The notes beneath the pieces were generated by a model. The model had not been told where the DNA came from, ran no database searches, and worked only from the letters and a program-made list of their open reading frames with translations. Below are positions 53,199 through 63,599 of a stretch of 64,000 bases of DNA, one piece after another (position 1 is the stretch's first letter; the number at the start of each line of letters is the position of its first letter). The DNA is from Romanomermis culicivorax (lineage: Eukaryota; Nematoda; Enoplea; Mermithida; Mermithidae), in the NCBI GenBank assembly GCA_963922205.1, contig CAWUHX010000379.1, positions 62,001 through 126,000 on the forward strand, read 5' to 3'. The translations under genes and the position numbers were made by a program.

Positions 53199-55164
53199 AT
53201 GATGTCGACGCAATATGCACCGACTGTAGGCATACGCGAACATCTAGTAAACGATTTTCGTCACATCGTTATGCCTATTTTGGTCCAAAATTGTTGCCAC
53301 GTGTACATGGCTCAGGTTTCCACCTATGTTGCCAGTTGGGCTGAAATTGTTGTGTCAGATGTACAACAGACACTCCACGACCAGGTTGTCAACAAATTAC
53401 GAGGAAATGCGAGTCTGTAAGTACTATTAAATGAGACATGTTATAGGATTTCCATTACACTTACAATTTTAACAGCTGCAAGAAGTTGCTTCGTAAACCC
53501 GTCAGATGCTAATCAGGGTGTCCCTGGTCGATCTTGGAAATCGCAAATTTTCAAGAACGATTCACAGCTACCCAATTTTATGGACAACTGGCATTATCGG
53601 GATGCAAATTACACCATATCGCATGGCATAAAAGGTATTTATTCGCCTATTTATGGATATGTTTTCTATTAGATATTTTTAATATGGTTTTTTAAATCAA
53701 AAGTAATGTTTCTGAGTACACCGAAAATTCCTATGACGATTTTAAAAAATTTAAAAATTTTTTTTAAAATTTTAAAAAATTTTGAAAAATTTTAAAACTT
53801 TAAAATTTTGATTTTAACGTGTTCCCCTGACCCTATTGACTATGTTGAACAAGTTGGCTAACTTTTTTCGTCAATTTTGAGTCCGAAATTCCGAAATTTA
53901 GGAGCCATGGATCACTCAATTTTTGGAGTGAAAAATTGCGTTCCAGGTTCGGGAAACTTGCTTTCCAATGTTTTTGAGTACGCCGGACATTCCTATGACG
54001 ATTTTAGAAAATTTAAATTTTTTTTTGAGTTTAAAAAAATTTTTAAAAATTTTAAAATTTAAAAATTTTGATTTTAACATGTTCCCCTGACCCTGTTGAG
54101 TATTTTGAACAAGTTGGCCAACTTTTTTCAATAATTTTGAGTCCGATATTTAGGTGATCCGTCAGTAGCCGAACTGGGTTTTAGTCGTGCATGACTAAAA
54201 CCCAGATCACTCGGCCACGGATCACTCAATTTTTGAAGTGAAAAATTGGGTTCGGGGTTCGGGAAACTTGTTTTCCTACGTTTCTGAGTACGCCGGACAT
54301 TACTATAACGAATTTGAAAAAATTTAAAATTTTTTTAAAAGTTTTAAAAAATTTCAAAAAATTTTAAAAAATTTCAAAAAATTTTAAAATTTCAAAATTT
54401 TGATTTTAACGTGTTCCCCTGACCCTATTGAGCATGTTGAACAAGTTGGCCAACTTTTTTGAATAATTTTGAGTCAGAAATTTAGGTGATTGGTGAGTAG
54501 CCGATCCGGGTTGTTTTTTAGTCGTGCACGACTGAAACCTGGATGACTCGGCCTTGGATCACTCAATTTTTGAAGTGAAAAATTGCGTTCGGGGTTCGGG
54601 AAACTTGTTTTCCTACATTTTTGAGTACGCCCGACATTCCTATGACGATTTTAAAAAATTTAAAAAAACTTAAAAAATTTTAAAATTTCAAAATTTTTTT
54701 TCCTTTCATTCATAAAAAACTCATCATCATTTATTTCAGTTCTTTTGCGACACATTGTTGTGTGGCATCTACATTTATGCCATGATATTTTCCGATTGAT
54801 GGTGGGGCAATTGACCAAAAAGCCCTATTCCATTTATGACAAATATAAGAAATACAATATTCGGTTGATAACTGAAGATGGAAAAATTGCCACTGTGCAC
54901 GAATTTATGTGCCGATATTTGACGAAGATGCAAGGTTATAGGCCAAAAGAACAATGGAGCCTCGAAACGGCCTACAATTATTTCGTCCACTGCTTGAGGG
55001 ACCTCTTGGTCAAATGGGCCAGGATGAGTAAAAATCAAGAGGGGAGGAAGGAGGCGGATGAATTGGCCAATAAAGCCCATCAAAGGGGTATATACGTCGA
55101 GATGGACGTATTTTTTAAGTGTTTGTATTTTTCCATATTTTTTTGTTATTGTTTTTGTTACTAG
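53199..55164 (+). CDS. Unknown protein of the giant MULE, right arm
   Basis: Exons 53,199-53,417 (STQYAPTVGIREHLVNDFRH, donor GTAAGT), about 53,476-53,632 (frame NPSDANQGVPGRSWKSQIF) and, after the repeat-filled intron, 54,740-55,164 (VVWHLHLCHDIFRLMVGQL through LANKAHQRGIYVEMD). The last exon is the longest clean frame and looks conserved in composition. No recognised domain. A polar motif at 53,565 lies in exon 2. It begins 275 bp after the helicase stop, so it could be a separate gene or a 3' continuation. Confidence 0.5.
53700..54690 (+). repeat. About 300-bp internal units, right side
   Basis: Starts GAGTACRCCGRACATTCCTA at about 53,714, 53,975, 54,287 and 54,624 (spacing 261, 312, 337). 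Each has an AAATTTTAAAA tract, then ACGTGTTCCCCTGACCC, GTTGAACAAGTTGGCCAAC and GATCACTCAATTTTTGAAGT. Two also carry the near-palindrome GTTTTAGTCGTGCACGACT. They lie in an intron of the unknown gene. Confidence 0.85.
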
Positions 55165-55399
55165 TCTACTGGTGTTCCGGATGCCATTTTGGTTTGTATT
55201 TGACTTTTTGTACATACTAGTCCAACCCAATTTTTCTTTCAAGTAAATTAAGTTTCACATTCAAATTGACTGATGGAGACACTCTACGGTGGTGAAAATT
55301 AGTTTAGTATCCCTAACTAGTTCAATTAGTAACTAGTATCCTACCACTTCATATATAAATTCGATGAAAAGGATAACATACAAATCAAAATATAATTTG

Positions 55400-57975
55400 G
55401 ATTTGATATGATATGATATTTTCAGATGCATGCCAACTATAGTTCTCCAAATGCTTCTAGATAATAAAAGTGGAAAGCAAGTAGTATTTCAGTGTTTCAC
55501 AATTTTCTAACAAACAATGTACGATAAACACACCGCATCAGATGCTAAATATTTTTTTCAACTGTAGAAATGTTTTGCACAACATTGTGTATGCCCTTTT
55601 GTTTGTATTTGCCCGTAACATTAATAGGATCATGTCGGATCAGACAGATCACACTACAAACTAAAAAGCCACATGCTGAATAATTGTTCTAACCCGTAGA
55701 ATTTATGTTCCATTCGAATGCCGCAAATACATATACCGAACAAGAATCTTGTGGTCAAACAGTAGGACAACCCTTTATTAATCTGCAGTTAAACCACACC
55801 AATCATAAAATCAGAAATAAGGAATTTACAAGGCTGGACTACTGTTTTTGATTTTTTGATCATTTAAAGCTTTTTTTTAACATTGACAACTATCTACACA
55901 GTACAAACTAAAGACATGCTAAATAGTTTTTTCAACCCATAGAAATAATGTTCGATTCAAATGAAGCAGATTCATTTAACAAATGTGAATAATGCAAACA
56001 AGACAGACGGTCGGGCTCTGTTATTCTGTCGTTAGACCACCTTCCTCATTGAAGCAGGTAAACGAATGCTCAATCAGAAAAACCAAACAAAAACTCCGAC
56101 TACTGTTTTTTCACATTTTTTGCATTGTTTTGCACAACATTGTGTATGCCTTTATGTTTGTATTTGCCCATAACATTAATAGGATCATGTCGGATCATAC
56201 GGATCACACATTAACTGAAAAGGCACATGCTAAATAATTCTTCTAACCCGTAGAATTTATGTTCCATTCGAATGCTGCAAATACATATACCAAACACCAA
56301 TATTGTTGTCAAACAGTTGGACAACCCTCGATTCTGTTATTCTGGAGTTAAACCACGCCAATTATCAAATTGAAAATTATGAATTTACAAGGCTGGACTA
56401 CTGTTTTTAAATTCCTTTAAAACTTTTTTATATAAGGCTGACAACTGTCTACACACTACAAACTAAAAAGACATGCTAAATAGTTTTTTCAGCCTGTAGA
56501 AATATAGTTCCATTCAAATGAAGCAGATTCATATAGTAAATATGAATAATGCAATTAAGACAGTAGATCGGGCTCTGTTATTCTGTCATCAAACCACACT
56601 CATCGAAAAGTGGAAAGCAGGTTTCACATGCTAAGGCCAAAAAGTAAGAAGCAGGTTCGACTACTGTTTTTTAAAATTTTTTGCATTGTTTTGCAACCTA
56701 TTGTGACCCTAACATTATTTCGATCATGTCAGATCAGATGGATCACACTGCAGACTAAAAAGACATGCTAAATATTTGTTCCAACCCCTAGAAATAATGT
56801 TTCACTTAAATCCAGTGGATATATTATGTCATGGACATAAATGCTAACAAGATAATTGGACCAGTGTGTTAATCTGTCATTAGACCACACACAGCGAAAA
56901 GCTGTAAGCAGCTTGTAAGGCCCAAAAACAAATTAAAAATGGCTGGTCCAAATTGTTTGCTTTTTTAAAACTTTTTTTCCATTTCCATCAATTGTGTTAT
57001 GTGTATGCTGGATCAGATGGATCACACTACAATGCAGGATAAGACCCATGAAACTACAAACAAAAAACACATGCTTCATTTTTGTTCCAACCCGTAGAAA
57101 TAATGTTTCACTCAAATCCAGTGGATACATATAGTCCTCATCATAAATAATGGCAAGACAGTAGAACAGCCATGTTTATCTGACGTTAAACCACAATTTA
57201 TTGAGCAATCATATGCTCTATCTTCGGTTGACTACTGTTTTTGTAAAACTGTTTTTTATATAATTTTGATCAAAAATACTAAATCAGTGAGGTGAAAATC
57301 ATCACGACAGAATTGATCCAGATAAAAAATATTGATCTGGATCATAATCATATTTTGTGGCGTTAATTTACTCATCACGATGGAAAAATACAAAAATTTT
57401 TAATCTACTTCATATATGGTTATTTGCAATAAAACCGGTTATACACGGATCCAAATCTGTACACAAAATTGCAATAAAAACACTACTAATACACATGCAT
57501 TTATTCTCTGTCAACCCGTTGACATGATGTTTCAATGCTTTTCTCTTCTTTATATACATCTGCAAAAGAGACTTCATTATGTAATTGAACCAATGGAATA
57601 ATGATCCCGTATGGATCCGATTTTGATCCCATAACGAAAAAAGAATGCAACATCAATGGCTTAACTAACGTTCTATCAGATGTTCAACATCTTATACATG
57701 TTTTTTGGGATCATTGAAGTCACTTCACGGTTGTTGTTCAATCGTTTTACTAAATTTTCTTTTTCAAAATTCTTTTACAAACTTTCCCAATAGACAAGCT
57801 ATATTTTTGTTCTAACCCGTACAAATAATGTTTCAATGAATTGCAGGAGATACATATATCAAAAATGAATTATGTTGTCAAACAGTAGGACACTAGGATG
57901 ATTAATCTGAAGTTAGACCACACCGATATGACGAACAATCTTGGCTGGACTACTGTTTTTGAATTTTTTCCCAAT
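55400..57975 (-). repeat. Right subterminal tandem modules, about 280-bp unit
   Basis: GGACTACTGTTTTT-like words fall at about 55,836, 56,098, 56,395, 56,658, 56,938 (weak), 57,230 and 57,948. Each is preceded by AAACAGTAGGAC and by a conserved TTAATCTGCAGTTAAACCACAC box, and followed by GACATGCTAAAT and AACCCGTAGAA boxes. AACAGTAG and CTACTGTT in one unit could pair across about 100 nt. The reverse complement relates to the left modules. Confidence 0.78.
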
Positions 57976-58682
57976 AAAAGTATGAAAAATATAAAAAAAA
58001 TTGAAAATTGGAATCATCATTTGATCCAGAAAAAAAAATTTGATGCGGATCAAAAATATTGATCCGGATCAAAATCTGATTATGTGACGCTAATTTACTC
58101 ATCACCATGGAAAAATACGAAAAATTTTACTGGAGGCGGAAATTTGAAAAAAATTTTGATACAGATCAAAAATATTGATCCGGATCAAAATCTGATTATG
58201 TGACGCTAATTTACTCATCACCATGGAAAAATACGAAAAATTTTACTCGAGGCGGAAATTTGAAAATAATTTTGATCCGGATCAAAAATATTGATCTGGA
58301 TCAAATTCTGATTATGTGACGTGAAAATACTCATCACGACGAAAAAATTCGAAAAAAATTGATCTAGATCAAAAAATTTTGATCCGGATCAAAAAATCGT
58401 GATCCGGATCAAATATTCGGGTTCCCGATCAAAAATTAATACATAGAAACCCGATCCGTGGGGCGTGATCCGTGATGAAAATCCGGATTTTAGACGTATT
58501 TTCCACGGATCTGGATCACTGGACTGATCCGCTGTGATCCGTGGTGATCCGGGTTTTAGGCACCTAAAACCATGGTTTAGCGAGCCAAGCCCCCGATCCG
58601 CCGATCCGTGGTGATCCGGGTTTTAGGCATCCGATCCGGATCCGGATTCGTGGACCACCCGATCCGGGTTTTAGTGCTACCC
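57430..58682 (-). repeat. Right terminal inverted repeat
   Basis: Inverted partner of 37,433-38,500. It lacks the nested MITE and so shows the empty site (ACGTCTAAAATCCGG). A unit of about 85 bp (GATCAAAAATATTGATCCGG, ATTATGTGACGCTAATTTAC) is repeated three times at about 58,030-58,330, which makes this arm longer. Confidence 0.92.
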
Positions 58683-58691
58683 GCTAGGCTA
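58683..58691. repeat. 9-bp target-site duplication, right copy
   Basis: GCTAGGCTA directly follows ...GTGCTACCC and is identical to 37,424-37,432. Confidence 0.92.
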
Positions 58692-59229
58692 GAGTACCCA
58701 GAATTGCACCTGATCATCTACTGTTGCTTTTTGCTCTGAATTTTCATATTCGTATTTACGGTACCCAACGAATGTATTATAATATAGAAAAGTATGTTAG
58801 TTGATCGATTTATACATTTTTGATTGGTTGTAGAATAACCAGCAGTATTTGGCCAGATTATTTACATCTTACTGTAAAGAGGCTTTATTACTGACGAAAA
58901 CCGAACGGCTCCGGAGCTGCTATCATTTACCCTCTGGCTATACTGTTTTCTGTGGGATTTGGTTTTTTATAATTTTCAATATTTTGTTTCATTGAAGAGA
59001 CCGAAGATGAATCAGAAGGCTATCTTTGCCGGTAAGTATATACGCAACAATACGATTCACCAAATTCACAAAAATTTAAAGATTCACAAAAATTCACAAA
59101 AAAACAAAACGATTCTTTTAACCAACAGTAAAAGTCCTATTTCTTTAATAAGTGATGACTTAACATGATTTCAAGGCAAAAAATTGTTATGCGCGTTTTC
59201 AAAAGCGTTAGTAGTAAGATGCCTTATCT

Positions 59230-59430
59230 ACAATCTGTTTTTTGTATAATGCTTTTAAATTGAAAGATGACACAAATCATTACTGTCATCTAACTCATGT
59301 ACACAAGCTTTTACAATAAGATTTTTCACTCAAAGTCCGTTGGATATCCACACAAATTTCTAATCCTTTTAGACATGTGGTTCAGCAGCAAATCGTAAAA
59401 TATGAAATACTACTTATACATTCCATTGCT
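59230..59430 (+). mobile_element. Degraded Tc1-like MITE
   Basis: AATCTGTTTTTTGTATAATGC start, GACACAAATCATTACTGTCATC, AATATGAAATACTACTT near the end. The 3' TIR is lost or replaced. Confidence 0.6.
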
Positions 59431-59958
59431 ATTGTGTGGCCGGTTTCACTAAATTGGTTTAAACCCGAATACTTTGTTTTATTTTTAGTAACGCAGTTCA
59501 TTCTTGGTGGCGATTTCTGCATAATTACTCGAAAACCAAGTGACAACGTCCGACAGACGTTGTTATTCATATCGATATCTGCAGAAATGCTATAAAATTA
59601 CTAAGAATCGAACCGATTGCAATAAACTTCTTCGGACCATTGGAAGTATCGCATTTATCCAGAGGAGGGCGGAATCAGTAATGATATTATCGGGTGCAAT
59701 AATCATGTTGCTCACAGCTTTGCGATCAGCTCAACCCGCATACAGTGTTAACGTACGTAGATCATGGAACGGAAGGCTCGTTCTGCATGATTATTCGTTG
59801 ATGTTTTTCATTTTTCTTGTGAATGCTGGTTTCAAGTGCTTTCAAGAAAAACTGATTACATAACTTCCTCACCGGTCACTTCATGTTTCTTGCAATGGTA
59901 TATATTCTATGCTATGATTATGAAAAATGCACTTACTTTTTCAAATTTTCTCACTTTA

Positions 59959-60195
59959 TAGTTTGTTTTTAATAAAATGCCCCTATACTAAAAAATGACA
60001 AAAATGATTTCTGTCTCCAAAATCTTTGACATGAAAGTTTACCCTAGAACATTTATCAAATAAATTCTCGAGTTAGCTGTTGGCACGCAAATTTGTAGCT
60101 TTATGTGACGAATTGTTTAGCGGAAAATTGAAAAATATAAAACAGTATTTGCTTTGCGGTTCCTTTTTTAGAAGCATATAAGGAAAAAAGCGTTA
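59959..60195 (+). mobile_element. Degraded Tc1-like MITE
   Basis: TATAGTTTGTTTTTAATAAAATGC start, GACGAATTGTTTAGCGGAAAAT and TTTAGAAGCATATAAGGAAAAAA end match the intact copies with more changes. Confidence 0.65.
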
Positions 60196-61147
60196 TATAT
60201 TAGTCAATGCAAATTGGATAAATCAAATGTACTGACATTTTTCAATGTTATTGTTCGAAATCCGACTGTTCAATCATAAATAAAATTTCGGCATGAAATA
60301 AAGCTGAAACTAGAGTATTTTTGATACAACGGTTCATGTATTTATATCTCATTGTACTGCTTCCTAACTTTTCTTCCTCCTGGCTTTAGTGCTCTTACAA
60401 AACTTGGTCGTATTATTCGACTAAATTCTGCCTCAGGTTTTACGCATAATTATTTATACTTGAGATTCTAACGTTTTTTCTGAAAACTCTAATCTACAGT
60501 TTCTAAGCGACTTGCGTGTCGTTCAGTTCTTGATCTTTACTTTTCGCACGGTGGAAAATTATTGTACACGGGACTCTATATCATTGGAAGGTATACTACG
60601 CCCCAACAATGAAAATTTTCTTACCCACAAACTACACTAAGTTCCCCAACCGATCATTATCGTCTTCGGATTTCCAATAATCTTGTCAACCCTTCCTCGC
60701 TCGTCCGAAAGATATGCTTTCTTTAGTGCATCAGGAATAGAGGAAAAAGGCTTCTTGTAAGCTTTGACAGTTACCTTGAAGCTTAAATCGTTATTTCGGT
60801 AAAAGAGGAGAAAGGCTTGATTTTTTTCGGGAGATTTTTAGAAAAAGTAATGATGAATATTAAACATGACATGAAAAGTTTCATGAGCGGCAGTTTCTAA
60901 TTCTCCTTTCAAATATGGCCGTTAGAATTATGATTCTTAAGAAAGAATCGTCATAACGACAATTTTTTCAGCAGCTTCTAAAGAACTCTATTCCACAAAC
61001 GTTGTTTCAAGTGCGTCAATAATTCATAATTTGAGTAGAAGGAATGAAAACTCTTTCATTTGCTACTCTGTCGTTTTCCAAGTTCCTTCTTTCTTTCCGC
61101 TGCTACTTTCTCAAGAAAGTTCTTCTTTTCTTTTGAGCCGAGAAAAG

Positions 61148-61257
61148 ATGAATAATAGAACTATCCTACCTTTGAAACTGTTACTTCTGGTTATCTTATT
61201 GTCTATGGCGTCGAATGGACGATGCAAAAAGCGGAATCGCAAAACCCTCAAAAGGTA
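61148..61257 (+). CDS. Receptor exon 1: start codon and signal peptide
   Basis: ATG at 61,148 is chosen over an upstream in-frame codon because it directly precedes the hydrophobic core. It ends AAAAG|GTAATA in phase 2, after KKRNRKTLK. Confidence 0.8.
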
Positions 61258-63599
61258 ATAATTGCTCCCAAAAGTGCAAATGTGACATTAGTTGTCAGAT
61301 ATGCCCAGATCAAGACGTTAATCGCAGATTAACTCAGTAGCTTAGTGCTTGGGATAAAATCGGGCCTTGGGGCTGGTTTCATCAACGAGAGTTAAGCTCC
61401 AGCTGAGTTGCAGCTTAAGCTGCAGCTCAGCTGGGGCTTAAGCCTCTTTGATAAAACCGTCCACTACACTTCAGTCTATTTATCAATTACTATAGGAAAG
61501 AACAAATTTTTGTTATTTTCTACTAAACTCCGACATATTTATCAATCGTTCGACAATTTTGGTAAAAATTCTACTGTAAAAGCATTGAGTGAATGATTTC
61601 GAAGACAGCAATTACTTCAGCCATTTCTTGATTTGGAACACTTATAACAACTACAGTCCGTTTTTTATAAAATGCCTCCAAATTAACAGGTGACAAAAAT
61701 CAGCACTGCCGTCAAAATCGTTTGCATTGAGCGTTTACAGTAAGACTTTTCATTAGAAAAATTGTTAAGGGTTGGTTGAGTAGGCTCACAAATTTCTGGT
61801 CCTATATGACGTATTGTTTATCAGAAAATCATAAAAATGTGGAATACTACTTGCTTTCCACTGTTATTATTCAAAAGCATTTCAAGAAAAACAGACTATA
61901 GTACCCAATTTTCAATGAACATTCAATTGGAAAGAACTACATCAGAGAGGATTGTTAAGATTTACTAGTACTAGGGAAAAATTGGACCGCTGAAAAAGTA
62001 ACTGTTGAACGACGGAATCCGTTCATACGAGATGAATGCTCAAGTAACAATCCAGAAGGAGTAGACGATCATGAACCTTTACCACAAGGCAGCTGTGACC
62101 ATTAAAGATGGACTAGCGAAAACCTCGAAAAATATTTCTTTCACAATGCCAGTGATAAAGTGCAAAGTTTTCTGTCGTACTTCCTTCCGCTGAACGAAAA
62201 TTTTGAACTCAAATGCGAAATGAATGCCAAGCTTTTACACCTAATAATCCTGTAAATTTTCTATTTCTTGATCCAGAGCATTGGAATCAATGAAGTAGAA
62301 ATATTGATCTGAATCCAAAATTCCCGACGATATCATGAATATAATACCTGTTTTATACGAAATACTTGTAAGCTCAAAAAGATTCCTTATTAATTAGTGT
62401 TTTCAAAGTCATTTGCATTTAGCTTTTGCTGTAGAAGTTCTACTCAAAACTCGCAGTACATTGAAAGAAATTCCCATCAGAGTTGCTATATTTTAGTTTT
62501 TTGCCACTCTACTCGTACGTCAATTCGAAATCAGCCAAGGGTCAATTGTGGATCAAGAAATTGTTGGATCCGAAGATCTACAACCGTAATATTAGGCCCC
62601 AAATCGGCAGGGACGGAAAATTGAGCCCCACAATCGTGAAAACCACTTTGGCCATCAATTCATTGGGAGCCGTTCGAGAGTATACCATGGTAAAAATTTG
62701 TGGATCTAAAAAAACTTAATGCCACCAACAATTTTTCACGTCAGTTTCAAAAAATTACCAGTAGGTAGTTTTGATGTTGTTATTAAAATGTGTTTCTTTG
62801 GGTTTTTATCATAGGAATTTAAAGCTCAATTCCGGTTTCAACAAGAATGGTTCGATCATCGATTGATATTTAACGACTCGACGTTCGGCGATCGGGATTA
62901 CCTATTTTTAGCTCACGATCAGAGAATCTGGTACCCAGATACGTTTTTCCAGAATGAAAAAACCGCCCGGTACCACGATTTTGATCAACCCAACGTTTTC
63001 GTTACCGTTCGAAAGGATGGATATGTGATTTATAATCGCAGGTTACTATAGTCTGTTTTTTATAAAATGCTTCCAAATACAAAAGTGACACAGATCAGTA
63101 CTGTCGTCAAAATCGTATACATAGAGTTCTTACTGTAAAATTTTTTGCTCGAAAAATCCCTAAGGGTTAGGTTATTATGCTCACAAATTTTCATTCCAAT
63201 ACGATGCATTGATTATCAGCAAAGCGTGAAAATCTGAAATACTACTTGCTTTCCACTTTCATTATTTAGAAGCATTTCAAGAAAAACAGACTATAGCATT
63301 TTACTTCTTCATTTCTTTAATTCTTCACATTTTGTTTTTTTTTAATTTTTCATTTTATTTTTCTCTAAATATCAATTACTAAAGTTTTGCCTTGTGTATT
63401 TATATGTTCTATTTTGCGATATCATGATGTGAGACAGATAACAATAGATTGTCATGGAACAATTTCATTGGTGTGAAATGTCTTGCTGCTGACAGAACCC
63501 TTACCACTATTTTTAGATTAACCATGACATTTGCGTGCACTATGAAATTGAAGAAGTACCCTCTCGACTCCCAATTATGTTTTATCGAATTCGCTAGCT
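61148..63599 (+). CDS. Anionic Cys-loop ligand-gated channel subunit, 5' part (GluCl/GlyR-like)
   Basis: Exons 61148-61257, 62497-62689, 62815-63041 and 63517-63599, all GT/AG with consistent phases. The product starts with a signal peptide (ILPLKLLLLVILLSMASNG) and a basic stretch. The ligand-binding domain follows: NRNIRPQIGRDG, PTIVKTTLAINSLG, FRFQQEWFDHRLIF, IWYPDTFFQNEKTARYH, VRKDGYVIYNRR, then the Cys-loop CTMKLKKYPLDSQLC with exactly 13 residues between cysteines and the LD typical of anion channels. FFxNEK is typical of glutamate-gated chloride and glycine-receptor relatives. The subunit would form a pentameric surface chloride channel. The ligand cannot be fixed, because loop C and the pore lie outside the window. 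Confidence 0.9.
61653..61900 (+). mobile_element. Tc1-like MITE, intact (receptor intron 1)
   Basis: ACAGTCCGTTTTTTATAAAA start and CATTTCAAGAAAAACAGACT end. About 248 bp, TA-flanked. It shares most of its length with 63,048-63,295. Confidence 0.82.
62497..62689 (+). CDS. Receptor exon 2: N-terminal helix and first strands
   Basis: 193 nt. The acceptor TATTTTAG restores frame after exon 1 (AG|T). It encodes LLDPKIYNRNIRPQIGRDG and LAINSLGAVREYTM. Donor ATG|GTAAAA. Confidence 0.88.
62815..63041 (+). CDS. Receptor exon 3: core of the ligand-binding domain
   Basis: 227 nt. EFKAQFRFQQEWFDHRLIF and IWYPDTFFQNEK are the hallmark WxDxRL and WxPDxFFxNEK blocks. The donor CGCAG|GTTACT lies six bases before an inserted MITE. 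Confidence 0.93.
63048..63295 (+). mobile_element. Tc1-like MITE, intact (receptor intron 3)
   Basis: AGTCTGTTTTTTATAAAATG and GCATTTCAAGAAAAACAGACT-type ends, with ATA/TA at each side. It begins within ten bases of the exon 3 donor. Confidence 0.85.
63517..63599 (+). CDS. Receptor exon 4: Cys-loop
   Basis: 83 nt. LTMTFACTMKLKKYPLDSQ then LCFIEFAS. The small exon matches the classic position of a Cys-loop exon. Donor AGCT|GTAAGT. Further exons lie to the right of the window. Confidence 0.92.

Larger units (their letters stand above)
46951..53574 (+). promoter_or_regulatory. Rightward block of 10 polar CAGCTACYYR motifs
   Basis: Plus-strand copies start at 46,951, 47,447, 47,539, 49,310, 49,410, 50,323, 51,283, 51,735, 52,555 and 53,565. 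Seven share an ACAGCTAC start and six the full CAGCTACTCA. They fall in exons, introns and spacer, and in coding sequence they are read in different frames (SYS, TAT, QL). Confidence 0.78.
37433..58682. mobile_element. Giant MULE-type DNA transposon, 21.25 kb
   Basis: It is bounded by a perfect 9-bp TSD and by inverted repeats starting GGGTAGCACTAAAACCC. The layout is mirror-like: about 1.1-1.25-kb TIR, then about 280-330-bp tandem modules (to 40.4 kb; from 55.4 kb), then about 300-bp units (41.55-42.08; 53.70-54.69), then a core with divergent genes. The leftward set includes a MULE transposase, the rightward set a UPF1-like helicase. Typical MULEs are a few kb, so this size and gene content are unusual. 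The genes carry in-frame stops, so this copy is probably immobile, but the exact TSD and well-matched TIRs argue it is not ancient. Confidence 0.92.
58692..61147. other. Intergenic spacer between transposon and receptor gene
   Basis: Holds two degraded Tc1-like MITEs (59,230-59,430 and 59,959-60,195). No clear gene. It may contain the missing first exon and promoter of the flippase (minus) and the promoter of the receptor (plus), but none could be pinned down. Confidence 0.45.

Noticed and set aside
37433..58682. Polinton/Maverick interpretation of the 21-kb element
   Set aside because: Size and long TIRs fit, but no PolB, retroviral-type integrase, packaging ATPase or capsid motifs were seen. 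The TSD is 9 bp rather than 6, and the ends do not start with AG.
59377..59863. Plus-strand open frames upstream of the receptor
   Set aside because: They overlap a degraded MITE or spacer, lack family motifs and do not splice in phase to the signal-peptide exon.
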